From Candidatus Aminicenantota bacterium (lineage in GTDB: Bacteria; Acidobacteriota; Aminicenantia; Aminicenantales; Aminicenantaceae), in assembly GCA_020344415.1 (NCBI GenBank), contig CP070825.1:839306-903305 (forward strand): a DNA stretch of 64,000 bases, given 5' to 3'. The notes under the pieces were generated by a model. The model made no database searches and was not told the DNA's origin. It worked only from the letters and a program-made list of their open reading frames with translations. Both the position numbers and the translations under genes were made by a program. Below, piece after piece: positions 19,206 to 27,377 of the stretch. Every line of letters starts with the position of its first letter. Positions within the stretch are counted from its first letter, which is position 1.

Positions 19206-20411
19206 ATGTCTGATTTTTTCCAAAACGGCGTCATCGCCACTTTTCATAAATTGGGCCCTTTGGACCTAAATAGACTAGAAAACAAGATGAAGGATTTTTC
19301 AAAGATGAGACCCGTTGCCTTGATTTTGCCTTCCCTATACCGGGAGTTTTCAAGCGGTGCTCTTCCAAAGATTATGGATAAGATAAAGAAGATTGGCTAC
19401 CTCAGACAGATTATTCTGTCTCTTGATAAGGCTAGTCCCGAACAATTCAGGAAGGTAAAAAGTTCTTTCGCTAACATAAAAAAGCTGAGGATAATCTGGA
19501 ATGACGGTCCTGGAATGCATAAGCTCTATCATCTCTTAGAGAAGAATGGTTTATCTCCAGGAGAAAGGGGAAAGGGAAGGGCTGTCTGGATTTCGTTTGG
19601 TTATGTTTTAGCGGCGAGGAAGAGCCAGATTATTGCTCTCCATGACTGTGATATTGTGAACTATGATCGCTTACTTCTTGCCAGCCTTTGTTTTCCTGTA
19701 GCCAACCCAAATTCCGAATACGAGTTTTGTAAAGGCTATTACAGCCGGGTTACGGATAGAATGCACGGCCGGGCCACCCGGTTATTTTTCACTCCGTTTA
19801 TACATGCCTTAGAAAAGATATTGGGGCATCTACCTTTCCTGGTCTATATGGATAGTTTTCGCTATGCCTTAGCCGGGGAAATCGCTCTGAGAAGGGACCT
19901 AGCTATGGCCATACGTATTCCCAGTGACTGGGGATTGGAAGTGGGGACTTTGGCTGAAGTCTACAGGAATATGGCATTGAACAGAGTGTGTCAGATTGAT
20001 ATTGCCGATACCTATGAACATAAACATCAGCCCCTGGTACCAGATGATCCTGAAAAGGGAATATTAAAGATGTCAATCGACATCACTAAGTCCATTTTTA
20101 GAAATCTTGCCCTTGAGGGAGTGGAGTTTTCTGAAGGGTTTTTTAAGACTTTGAGTAATATCTATTTGAAGACTGCTCAAGAAGCCGTTATACGCTATGA
20201 GAATGACGCTGCATTTAACGGTCTAGTATTTGACCGTCACACAGAATCTTTATGTGTTGAGGCTTTTGCTGAGGGAATACAGAAAGCAGGGGGAGCATTT
20301 TGGCAGAATCCTTCCGAGACCAATCTCCTTCCCAACTGGTACAGAGTTACGGCTGCTCTTCCCCAATTTTTAAGGCTTTTAAAGGAAGCCGTAGAAAAAG
20401 ACAACAAATAA
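19206..20411 (+). CDS. Glucosyl-3-phosphoglycerate synthase-like glycosyltransferase (GT81 type)
   Basis: A 401-residue cytosolic enzyme resembling GpgS, which transfers glucose from an NDP-sugar to 3-phosphoglycerate as the first step to the osmolyte glucosylglycerate. Seen: VALILPSLYREF, GKGRAVWISFGYVLA, the metal-binding HDCDIVNYDR near residue 156, FCKGYYSRVTDRMHGR near 178, PSDWGLEVGTLAEVYRNM near 240 and YEHKHQPL near 273. These match the long conserved blocks of the GT81 family as I know them. AGGAGGGA precedes the ATG. No phosphoglycerate-glycoside phosphatase is adjacent; the divergent glycosyltransferase at 17508 could be a partner. Confidence 0.82.
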   Translation: MSDFFQNGVIATFHKLGPLDLNRLENKMKDFSKMRPVALILPSLYREFSSGALPKIMDKIKKIGYLRQIILSLDKASPEQFRKVKSSFANIKKLRIIWNDGPGMHKLYHLLEKNGLSPGERGKGRAVWISFGYVLAARKSQIIALHDCDIVNYDRLLLASLCFPVANPNSEYEFCKGYYSRVTDRMHGRATRLFFTPFIHALEKILGHLPFLVYMDSFRYALAGEIALRRDLAMAIRIPSDWGLEVGTLAEVYRNMALNRVCQIDIADTYEHKHQPLVPDDPEKGILKMSIDITKSIFRNLALEGVEFSEGFFKTLSNIYLKTAQEAVIRYENDAAFNGLVFDRHTESLCVEAFAEGIQKAGGAFWQNPSETNLLPNWYRVTAALPQFLRLLKEAVEKDNK

Positions 20412-20422
20412 TAATAACTCTG

Positions 20423-20518
20423 GGGGTCAGGTCTTTCTTTTTGCCTTTTACAGGGGGGTGTTGTCTATTTGTGCCCTTCTCTTTTCGTAAAAAAAAGCAA
20501 AAAACAAGACCTGACCCC
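20423..20518. mobile_element. Gene-less inverted-repeat element, GGGGTCAGG family (copy F)
   Basis: It begins GGGGTCAGGTCTTTC, right after the GpgS-like stop, and ends GACCTGACCCC. The arms pair over about 30 bases with a few mismatches. Its interior differs from copies A-E, so it is a sub-type. Confidence 0.72.
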
Positions 20519-20602
20519 GTCTATTTATTTGATTTTTTCTGCCTCATCTAATAACATTAAAAGGTAGCACATGAGGAAGAAAGCAAGAGGAGCCTGAGTA
20601 AA

Positions 20603-21826
20603 ATGATATTTCCCAAAAAAGTTCTTATTGTCTCATTCGTCGTTTTTGTTGCCGCGTTAATAGTTTTTTTCGTATTTATTAGGCCAAGGTCTGATGAGTC
20701 GGCAGGGGAGTCTGCACAGGAATCAACAGAAGAAAAACAAAAAGCTGAAGAGACCCCTCTTCCAGTAAAAGTTGTTTCTGCTCAGAAAGGAGATCTGGTC
20801 ATAAAGTTAAAGTCTCCTGGTGAAGCTGTAACGGATAGGATTATAAACATGAAGGCCGAAGTTTCTGGAATCATTAAAAGGTTGAATGTGGAGGAAGGCA
20901 GACATGTTAAAAGGGGAGATATGTTAGTAGTTCTGGATGATGCATCATACAAATTAGACCTGGAGAGTGCAGAGGCTTCCCGCTTGCAGAAGTTATCTGA
21001 GTTGATGCTGGACAAACGATTTGCTGAATCTGAGGAGATGCCTTCAAGTTCGGATAAGACAGAGGTTCAAAGAATTATAAATGAATTTGAAAAGGCAAGC
21101 GAACTTTATCGCAAGGGGCTCATATCCAGAAAAGAATTTGAGAAGGCAGAGATAGCCTTGATTGAGTCAGGAGAAAAAAAAGATGAGATAATGGCTGCTG
21201 CCAAGGGGTTAACTCAGGCTGAAATCAATGTCAAAAAGGCTCAGATGAATCTAGACAAGACAATAATTCGGGCTCCCTTTTCAGGGATCGTCTGTGATAT
21301 TTTGGTTTCGCCCGAGGAACATGTGACGGCTGGAAGAGAACTTTTTACACTTGTCAACATCAGTCAGATTCGGGTTCATGCAAAGGTTTTGGAAAGTGAA
21401 ATTGGCAAAATGAAAATAGGCCGGAAGGTCGAATTAAGATTCAGTGCTTATTCTGGGAAAACTTTCAAGGGTAAAGTGAAGGCTATAAGTCCTATCGTTG
21501 ATCCAGATGACAGGACCTGCAAGGTGATTATAGACGTTGCCAATCCTGAAGAGGAAGTTAAGCCTGGAATGCATGCAGAAGTCGAGATTGCGGCTGAGAT
21601 TCATCAAAATAGATTACTAATACCTCAGGAGGCTGTTCTTGTTAGATCAGGAAGAAAATTGGTCTTTGTTGTTGAAAATGGACTTGCCAAGTGGAGATAC
21701 GTTGAGGTCGGTCTTGAAAACGAGGATTTTGCAGAGGTCCTGGATGGTATCAAAGAAGGAGAGCCGGTCATCATCGAAGGACATTTCACTCTGGCCCATG
21801 ATGCCAGGGTGAGAATTGTTGAGTAA
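20603..21826 (+). CDS. RND efflux membrane fusion (periplasmic adaptor) protein
   Basis: A 407-residue adaptor linking an inner-membrane RND pump to an outer-membrane channel. An N-terminal membrane anchor (residues 6-26) is followed by an acidic linker. Then come a lipoyl/barrel-sandwich half (VSGIIKRLNVEEGRHVKRGDML near 91), a coiled-coil hairpin (about 120-205), the second lipoyl half (TIIRAPFSGIVCDIL near 227) and beta-barrel and membrane-proximal domains (AISPIVDPDDRTCKV, GMHAEVEI). AGAGGAG precedes the start. It stands alone; the likely partner pumps lie 10 kb downstream at 30155-37547. Confidence 0.92.
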   Translation: MIFPKKVLIVSFVVFVAALIVFFVFIRPRSDESAGESAQESTEEKQKAEETPLPVKVVSAQKGDLVIKLKSPGEAVTDRIINMKAEVSGIIKRLNVEEGRHVKRGDMLVVLDDASYKLDLESAEASRLQKLSELMLDKRFAESEEMPSSSDKTEVQRIINEFEKASELYRKGLISRKEFEKAEIALIESGEKKDEIMAAAKGLTQAEINVKKAQMNLDKTIIRAPFSGIVCDILVSPEEHVTAGRELFTLVNISQIRVHAKVLESEIGKMKIGRKVELRFSAYSGKTFKGKVKAISPIVDPDDRTCKVIIDVANPEEEVKPGMHAEVEIAAEIHQNRLLIPQEAVLVRSGRKLVFVVENGLAKWRYVEVGLENEDFAEVLDGIKEGEPVIIEGHFTLAHDARVRIVE

Positions 21827-21848
21827 AAAAGGGGACAGTCCCCTTTTT
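21826..21848. terminator. GGGGACAGTCCCC hairpin with flanking A/T runs
   Basis: AAAAA, then GGGGAC-A-GTCCCC (21831-21843), then TTTTT forms a perfect bidirectional terminator-like hairpin starting at the adaptor stop codon. The same 13-mer recurs at 21872, 23844 and 54045, so it is also a dispersed repeat. Confidence 0.7.
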
Positions 21849-21866
21849 CAAAAAAGGAGGGAAAGG

Positions 21867-21886
21867 AAAAAGGGGACAGTCCCCTT
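21867..21886. repeat. Second GGGGACAGTCCCC palindrome
   Basis: The 13-mer at 21872-21884 has five A upstream and TTATA downstream, 28 bases after the first copy. It could terminate the leftward TonB-fusion operon as well. Confidence 0.65.
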
Positions 21887-21966
21887 ATATTGCTGTAACT
21901 GCAGAATGTATCGGCATTTTCATGAATAATTCAGATTGATTTCATCTGCAGGTCAAAAGCTTTTCT

Positions 21967-22974
21967 TCATCTTAGACTAAATTTAACAGTAACTGTGAAA
22001 ATAACGCCTCTTGGACGACCGTTGACGACCATGGGCTCGTAAATCCACTGGCGAACAGCATCGATGGCTGCCTGGTCAAGAAGGGGGATGGACCTGAGAA
22101 CCTTCACATTCTGGACCCTTCCGTAGATATCGGTGGTCGCTTCAACGATCACGACTCCTTCAACTCTTGCCTGGCGTGCGATTTCAGGATAGATGGGAAG
22201 GACTTCTTTGATGAGTTTGGGTGGTTTGATTTCACCGACAGCTCTGATAGGGGCTTCGACTTCACCGACAACGCCGCCAAGCACTCCGCCGACGACACCG
22301 CCGAGCACACCACCGACGACACCGCCTTCGACTCCGCCCTCGACACCGCCTTCGATGCCGATATCGGAGAGTTCTTCTTCGGCGATTTCTTCGGGGATTT
22401 CGACGGGAGCGACGAGTTTACCGGGTTCTATGGTGGTTTGGGATTGGACGGGTTTGATGCGTGTTCTTCTTTTAGATGTTTTGCGTTTTTTAGCGGGAGG
22501 CGGAGGAGGAGGCGGAGGAGGTGGAGGAGGAGCAAGGAATGCGCTGTAAACTTGTATTTGAGGTATATCTCCCGGGTTTAGGAGGGGATAGGCCACTAAA
22601 ATCAAGCCCAGTATCATATGGGCAATTAAGGATACTGGAAAAATCAAGGCTTTTGTCCTGATATTGCTATCTGCTTTAATAAAAGAATCTTGAAACATTT
22701 TAACCTCCCTATCTTGGGATTCTAAAATTCTTTGTTCTATTCCGGATTTGATCCGGGAAGGGAAAGACTCCCAATATTTTTCTTCTTGGGTGATAGATGG
22801 GACTTCTCTTGGAATCTCATCTAATTTCCTTAAAAAGCTAAGTTCTTGGAGACACTCTTCGCATGCCTTTAGATGAGATTCTACTTTTTCTCTATCCTTG
22901 GCGCTCAATTCACCATCTATATAAGCACCTAAGAGTTCTTTTAATTTATTATGACTCATCAACTTCTCCTTCAA
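21967..22974 (-). CDS. Anti-sigma zinc-finger / TonB fusion protein
   Basis: A 335-residue protein joining two roles. Residues 7-45 form a zf-HC2 anti-sigma domain (HLKACEECLQEL), expected to hold the sigma factor encoded upstream. A membrane helix follows at about 108-128. Next comes a periplasmic linker with an 11-Pro run, a basic stretch (KKRKTSKRRTRIK) and Gly-Gly-Val repeats. The last 85 residues are a TonB C-terminal domain (LPIYPEIARQARVEGVVIVE, DAVRQWIYEPMVVNG), which energises outer-membrane receptors. The start ATG overlaps the sigma stop (ATGA). The fusion suggests that envelope or transport state is signalled directly to the sigma factor. Confidence 0.9.
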   Translation of the reverse strand: MKEKLMSHNKLKELLGAYIDGELSAKDREKVESHLKACEECLQELSFLRKLDEIPREVPSITQEEKYWESFPSRIKSGIEQRILESQDREVKMFQDSFIKADSNIRTKALIFPVSLIAHMILGLILVAYPLLNPGDIPQIQVYSAFLAPPPPPPPPPPPPAKKRKTSKRRTRIKPVQSQTTIEPGKLVAPVEIPEEIAEEELSDIGIEGGVEGGVEGGVVGGVLGGVVGGVLGGVVGEVEAPIRAVGEIKPPKLIKEVLPIYPEIARQARVEGVVIVEATTDIYGRVQNVKVLRSIPLLDQAAIDAVRQWIYEPMVVNGRPRGVIFTVTVKFSLR

Positions 22975-23537
22975 AGATGATCAGACATCAGGGCTCTGAG
23001 TTTTTTTCTTGTTCTGTTTAGCCTGGACATCACTGTTCCATTGGGAAGATTCAATAATTGAGAGATTTCCTTATAGCTCAGGTCTTCGTAGAACCTCAGA
23101 CAAAAAATAACTTTTTGGTCGGCGGGAAGAGCCTTAAGAGCTTTCTTGAATTTCTGTTCAAGGTGGTTTCTTTGGACTCGATCCTGAGGTAATTCCTGGC
23201 CAGTTAGAGAACTGTTTCCTGGAATTCTACTCTCTCTTTCGTCCAGCGGCTCTTCCCGCTTATGTGCTTTAAGATAATTTAGGCTGTTATTTAAAGCGAT
23301 TTTCCGAATCCATGTGTAAAAATTCATTCCGTCCTTAAATCTTGGAAGAGAAAAATAGGCTTTGATAAACGTCTCCTGGGATAAGTCGTCAGCCGCCTGA
23401 TGTGCACCGGTCATTCGATGACAGAGATAATAGATACTCTGTTGATATTTTCTTACTAGAGATTCAAAAGCTTCCATGTCGCCCTTCTTCGCCCTTGTAA
23501 TGAGCTTATCTTCTGGATCTTTTTCATTTTGATTCAT
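22971..23537 (-). CDS. ECF-type RNA polymerase sigma factor (sigma-70 family, RpoE-like)
   Basis: A 188-residue sigma factor. Region 2 (about residues 10-90) has FESLVRKYQQSIYYLCHRMTG, DDLSQETFIKAY and FYTWIRKIALNNSLNYL. Region 4 (about 125-183) has LPADQKVIFCLRFYEDLSYKEI with the helix-turn-helix LLNLPNGTVMSRLNRTRKKL. It is followed with a 4-base overlap by the membrane anti-sigma/TonB fusion, its probable regulator. A sigma-54-type promoter (23635-23650) precedes it, which would place one alternative sigma under another. Target promoters are unknown. Confidence 0.94.
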   Translation of the reverse strand: MNQNEKDPEDKLITRAKKGDMEAFESLVRKYQQSIYYLCHRMTGAHQAADDLSQETFIKAYFSLPRFKDGMNFYTWIRKIALNNSLNYLKAHKREEPLDERESRIPGNSSLTGQELPQDRVQRNHLEQKFKKALKALPADQKVIFCLRFYEDLSYKEISQLLNLPNGTVMSRLNRTRKKLRALMSDHL

Positions 23538-23634
23538 TCAGACTCCATCCTATATACAATTGGAATCAGGAATTATTCCCTGGTAGCATCTTTGTGCATC
23601 ATCGTCATTTCCCTATTCTTCCCAATATTAATTT

Positions 23635-23650
23635 TGCAACTTTTGTGCCA
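23635..23650 (-). promoter_or_regulatory. Sigma-54 (-24/-12) promoter for the ECF sigma/TonB operon
   Basis: The minus strand reads TGGCACAAAAGTTGCA, matching TGGCACGNNNNTTGCW at every strongly conserved position and in spacing. It lies about 98 bases upstream of the 23537 start. Confidence 0.78.
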
Positions 23651-23837
23651 GGGTTTGATGAGAATAGTTTACTTGTTTATTATCAAATAGATAGATATTT
23701 GTTTATCTGAGGTTTTGTCAAAATCGTTTCAGTGAAGTAAATTTATTTTACAAGGTTAAACGCGTCGCATCTCAACGTTTGATAAATGACTGAAATCCAT
23801 AGGAAGAAAAGATTTATTACTAATATGGAAGAGTATA

Positions 23838-23893
23838 AAAAAAGGGGACAGTCCCCTTTTACATTTGGTGTAGGGGTTTGATTTATCAAACTC
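23838..23893. repeat. GGGGACAGTCCCC hairpin and GGGTTTGATTTATCAAACTC palindrome
   Basis: A GGGGACAGTCCCC palindrome (23844-23856) flanked by A and T runs is followed by a near-perfect 20-base palindrome at 23874-23893. Both belong to families dispersed through the window. They lie in the gap between the sigma operon and the TPR gene; the first could terminate the leftward TPR transcript. Confidence 0.7.
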
Positions 23894-23978
23894 ACATTTC
23901 AGATGTGAGGTATGTAATGGCTCAGACAATCTCAAAAGATAGAAATTGAATCAAATTTTAAGCTGGAAAGGATGAATT

Positions 23979-25589
23979 TTATTTTAGGTTTTTTTTAATA
24001 TTCAAAATCAATTCTTCCGCTTTCTGTTTGAAAAGCGGGTGGGAGGAAGCTCTTTCTGCAAAAGCCAGCGCCCCTCTCTTTACCCCAACATTATAGAATC
24101 CTGCAGCGGCGTTATAGAAGCATGTTGCTTTTATCAAGATTGTTTTCCTTAACTGGATTTTTTTTCTTAGGATATGTCTCTCTTTTCTTTCTTCAGAAAA
24201 AGCAGAGCTTTTTATCTCTTCAATTTTATCGTTGAGTGCTTTTTCAATGCTTTCATAACAGATACCGGCTCTCCCAAAGTAATCCCCGGAGTTTTTCCAC
24301 TCTTGTTTTTTAACGTAAACTTTGCCCAGATAGTATGAAGCTTCGCAGCTTGAATCGCCCAGTTTGATTGCATCTTTAAGGTTATCCTCTGCTACCCCCA
24401 GGTCTCCTTTATTGAAGGCAATGACTCCGGCCAATGTGTGAAGTTCACCTTGACCGATAATATAGGTCTTAGCTTTTTCTATATATTCCCACGCCAACTC
24501 TAAATTCTCCAGTTCGTTGTAGTTCCAGGCAAGCCAGTAGTGTGTTTCTCCCATAAAATATTTCCCTAATCTTAGAAGCCTGTAGAGTACTTCTATTGCT
24601 TCATCATTTCTTCCAAGATAACCCAAACAAAAGGCTTTTCCCAGGAGAGCATCCCTGTATGTCGGCATCAGCTTGAGGGCTTCTTGGTAGAATTCAATAC
24701 TCTCTTTTAGTTCTTCGAAAGCCGAATAAATATTTGCTAGCGAAATAATCGTGAATGAGGACTCTGGAATCTGCTCATAGGCTTTTAAGAAATTTTTTTC
24801 TGCTGTGATGAACTTCTTTCTTCCGAGAGCTAAATCGCCTAAAAAATAGTAGGCTTCATGAAATAGAGGCTCCTTTTCAATGAGCTCTTCCAACTTTTTT
24901 TTGTATCCAGGATCCTTCTGAAGGAGTTCATCGGGGAGTGTTTGATTTTCTTTTTGATAGAGTGAGAGTTTGTATTGAATTAGGGGAGAATCAGAGTAAA
25001 TTTTTAGGAGAGGAGTTAGGACCGGTTTTTCTTCGATATAATGAGAAAGGTCACTATTTAAAGATATATAAAGATAGGCAAAAAATTCATCGCTGCCTGA
25101 TTTTTCTTTTAGGTGCATATTCCAAGTATGGACATGCTTTTTGATCTCATCGTAAGTCATATCTACTTGAGAACTGTCTCTTACGAAATCTCTGGTTACC
25201 CCTTTGGTTTTCTTTGGAATAGAATTGACGATATCTAGATATATAGGGAATTCGGGTAAAGTAGGGGATGTCTTAATCAAATTTGTAGCTTTTGCAAGAT
25301 ACTTGTATTCCAATATGCCCAGTTCTTTCTCTCTGAGAGTGAGAAGAAGAGCTGTTTTGATGAGTTTCTCTTTTGTCGATTCTCGATGATATGGTTCGGG
25401 TAAGAGATCGCTGTAGATCTGGAAAGCTTCTTTTAAACAGGAATAATTTCCTCTGCTAAACAGCGTATCTGCTTCTTCAATTCTCCCTTCGTATTCAAAT
25501 TCGCTTATTTTCGGAACGGCATCGACTTCCTTCTTTGGAGCACAAAAAGCAAGAGGTACTAGTAAAAAGATAATCAGAAATTTTTTCAT
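23979..25589 (-). CDS. Exported tetratricopeptide-repeat (lipo)protein
   Basis: A 536-residue protein with an N-terminal signal (KKFLIIFLLVPLAFC) whose Cys suggests lipidation, though FC is not a classic lipobox. Helical repeats fill most of the protein. TPR-like units with Ala/Tyr/Leu spacing are clear at about 255-470 (AYYFLGDLALGRKKFITAEK, ANIYSAFEELKESIEFYQEA, CLGYLGRNDEAIEVLYRLL). It probably acts as a periplasmic scaffold. It is transcribed leftward from a sigma-54-type promoter (25676-25691), divergent from the propeller/ABC operon with which it may be co-regulated. Confidence 0.78.
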   Translation of the reverse strand: MKKFLIIFLLVPLAFCAPKKEVDAVPKISEFEYEGRIEEADTLFSRGNYSCLKEAFQIYSDLLPEPYHRESTKEKLIKTALLLTLREKELGILEYKYLAKATNLIKTSPTLPEFPIYLDIVNSIPKKTKGVTRDFVRDSSQVDMTYDEIKKHVHTWNMHLKEKSGSDEFFAYLYISLNSDLSHYIEEKPVLTPLLKIYSDSPLIQYKLSLYQKENQTLPDELLQKDPGYKKKLEELIEKEPLFHEAYYFLGDLALGRKKFITAEKNFLKAYEQIPESSFTIISLANIYSAFEELKESIEFYQEALKLMPTYRDALLGKAFCLGYLGRNDEAIEVLYRLLRLGKYFMGETHYWLAWNYNELENLELAWEYIEKAKTYIIGQGELHTLAGVIAFNKGDLGVAEDNLKDAIKLGDSSCEASYYLGKVYVKKQEWKNSGDYFGRAGICYESIEKALNDKIEEIKSSAFSEERKERHILRKKIQLRKTILIKATCFYNAAAGFYNVGVKRGALAFAERASSHPLFKQKAEELILNIKKNLK

Positions 25590-25675
25590 CCCTCCATTCC
25601 TTTATTAGCTTGTTGTAATTGAAATTTTGTTCTCTGCAGGATTAGAAAGAATAGGGAGTTACAAAAAGCTGAATG

Positions 25676-25691
25676 AGCAAGAACCACGCCA
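25676..25691 (-). promoter_or_regulatory. Sigma-54 (-24/-12) promoter for the TPR gene
   Basis: The minus strand reads TGGCGTGGTTCTTGCT. It keeps the -24 GG, the -12 TTGC and the spacing of the consensus, about 87 bases upstream of the 25589 start. Confidence 0.7.
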
Positions 25692-25803
25692 GTTATCACC
25701 GTTTATTTGGGTTTTCTTTGATTATACCTAAATATATTACGCTTTACACCCTGAATCCGTTTATGTTTTATTCCATAACCAAATTGAACTATGACCTGGC
25801 TTC

Positions 25804-25843
25804 TGACCAATGAGCTTGGTTATATGACCAAGCTCATTGGTCA
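25804..25843. promoter_or_regulatory. Perfect 17-bp inverted repeat, probable activator binding site
   Basis: TGACCAATGAGCTTGGT (25804-25820) and its exact reverse complement (25827-25843) flank a 6-base spacer, TATATG. The site lies 113 bases from the leftward and 179 bases from the rightward -24/-12 promoter, a normal enhancer position for both. No T-run follows, which argues against a terminator. Confidence 0.66.
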
Positions 25844-26021
25844 TAACCTTTGGGGCTAGGCTTATTAATTTTGGAAATAATTATGATATCATTTGTCAAT
25901 GTTGTCGTTTTCCTTGGCAACCACATTACGAAGATTGATTTTTAACTGTAAGAAAATTTTACGCTTTTTATAAAATATAAATGATAATATACAAATCCTC
26001 CCATAAAACCCTCGCTCTCTT

Positions 26022-26037
26022 TGGCACATTATTTGCC
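26022..26037 (+). promoter_or_regulatory. Sigma-54 (-24/-12) promoter for the propeller/ABC operon
   Basis: TGGCACATTATTTGCC matches the RpoN consensus with both invariant dinucleotides and exact spacing, 115 bases before the 26152 start. Confidence 0.78.
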
Positions 26038-26151
26038 TATACATAAGATGAGCCAGAGTAAGCACGACATTAGACTATATACTTCAAGCAAGAGAGGTTG
26101 GAGGAGCAATACACTATTAATATTTATGAAAAAAAATAGGTTGGAGGACGA

Positions 26152-27309
26152 ATGAAGAAAATAATTTTTCTTTATTTAGCTCTTTTGATTATAGCTGCTC
26201 TTACAATTTCCTGTCAAAAAGCAAAAAATACCAAAAAATCAAATGAAGCTACAGAGCTGCAAGTTGTTGTAAATGGAGATAATCCACAAAATCCCGATCT
26301 TTCCCTGAAATTTGAGGAAGAACTGTCTCTGACGAAAGAAGGCTGGTGGCCTTCGAAAATCTTAGTTGATGATGAAGGAAATATTTATGTTTCACAAGTC
26401 AAAGAAAACGTGATTTATAAATTTGACTCTCAGGGAAATGAAATCCTCAAAAAAGAATTTCCCAAAGGACAAGGCCCAGGGGAGTTTGTATCAATGGCTC
26501 CTCGTCTTTTCTCAGATGGCAGATTATTTATTTATGATCGCAGACAGCTCAGAATGATAATTATGAACGGAAAGTATGAAATTCAGAATGTTTTAAAGTT
26601 TAAAGAATACAGATGGGTCTTCCAATTGGATTCTGAAGCAAACATGTATTTCTGGCTTGTGAAATTTTTGCCGCGGACAAAAGATGCCAATAGGCTTGTT
26701 CTTTCCAAATTTTCCCCCTCAGGAGAGCTTGTCCAAGAAATATTTGAGCATATCTGGTCTGCTGTTTATGCTGTCAAAGGCAAAAGTATTGAGCGCAAAC
26801 ATCCTCTCTACAAGCCTTATGGAATGTATAAATTGGACTCCAGGGATAATATTTTCTATGCCCTTTCAGACAAATATGAGATAAACGTTGTTTCTCCGGA
26901 AGGGAAAAAATTAAAGATAGTCGTAAAAAAATGCCGATCCCGAAAAATTACAGAAAAAGATGTTGAGAAAGCCATGTCCTTCTTCCCCTTTGCTTCAAAA
27001 CCAAGCAGTATGATTATCATCCCTGAATTTCTGCCCTATATAGCTGATTTTTTTATCCTGGAAAATAATTATCTTATGGTTATAACTTTTGAGAATGAAT
27101 ATGATAAGAGGACTCTTGCTGGTGATTTATTCGATGAAAAAGGAATCTTTCAGGCTAGGGTTGAGGTTCCCAAATATTACAGATGGTTTGATTTAATGGG
27201 GCCAGGAGAGAGCAATGCAGTGGTTAAGAAGAAGCATTTTTACACCATCGAGGCTGACGAGGCAGAGGAAAATTTCTATGTTAAGCGATACATAATGACC
27301 TGGGAGTAA
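26152..27309 (+). CDS. Six-bladed beta-propeller lipoprotein
   Basis: A 385-residue protein with a lipoprotein signal (IIAALTISCQKAK, lipid Cys near residue 21). The body resembles the 6-bladed beta-propeller family of Bacteroidetes and Acidobacteria. Examples are PSKILVDDEGNIYVSQ, YKFDSQGNEIL, FPKGQGPGEF and FQLDSEANMYF, each an NHL-like blade with a D-x-x-G-N-x-Y turn. An AGGTTGGAGGACG leader gives a ribosome site. It is first in an operon with an ABC ATPase and permease behind a sigma-54 promoter, so it may be a surface or periplasmic partner of that exporter. Function unknown. Confidence 0.82.
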   Translation: MKKIIFLYLALLIIAALTISCQKAKNTKKSNEATELQVVVNGDNPQNPDLSLKFEEELSLTKEGWWPSKILVDDEGNIYVSQVKENVIYKFDSQGNEILKKEFPKGQGPGEFVSMAPRLFSDGRLFIYDRRQLRMIIMNGKYEIQNVLKFKEYRWVFQLDSEANMYFWLVKFLPRTKDANRLVLSKFSPSGELVQEIFEHIWSAVYAVKGKSIERKHPLYKPYGMYKLDSRDNIFYALSDKYEINVVSPEGKKLKIVVKKCRSRKITEKDVEKAMSFFPFASKPSSMIIIPEFLPYIADFFILENNYLMVITFENEYDKRTLAGDLFDEKGIFQARVEVPKYYRWFDLMGPGESNAVVKKKHFYTIEADEAEENFYVKRYIMTWE

Positions 27310-27377
27310 AGCAGTAAGAAATGGAAGTTATTAATCAGAAATATATGCAAGAAAAATATAAAAGAAGGTAGGGACAA

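Noticed and set aside
22193..22549. Plus-strand Pro/Thr-rich and Gly-run frame
   Set aside because: It is the antisense of the polyproline and Gly-Gly-Val linker of the TonB fusion.
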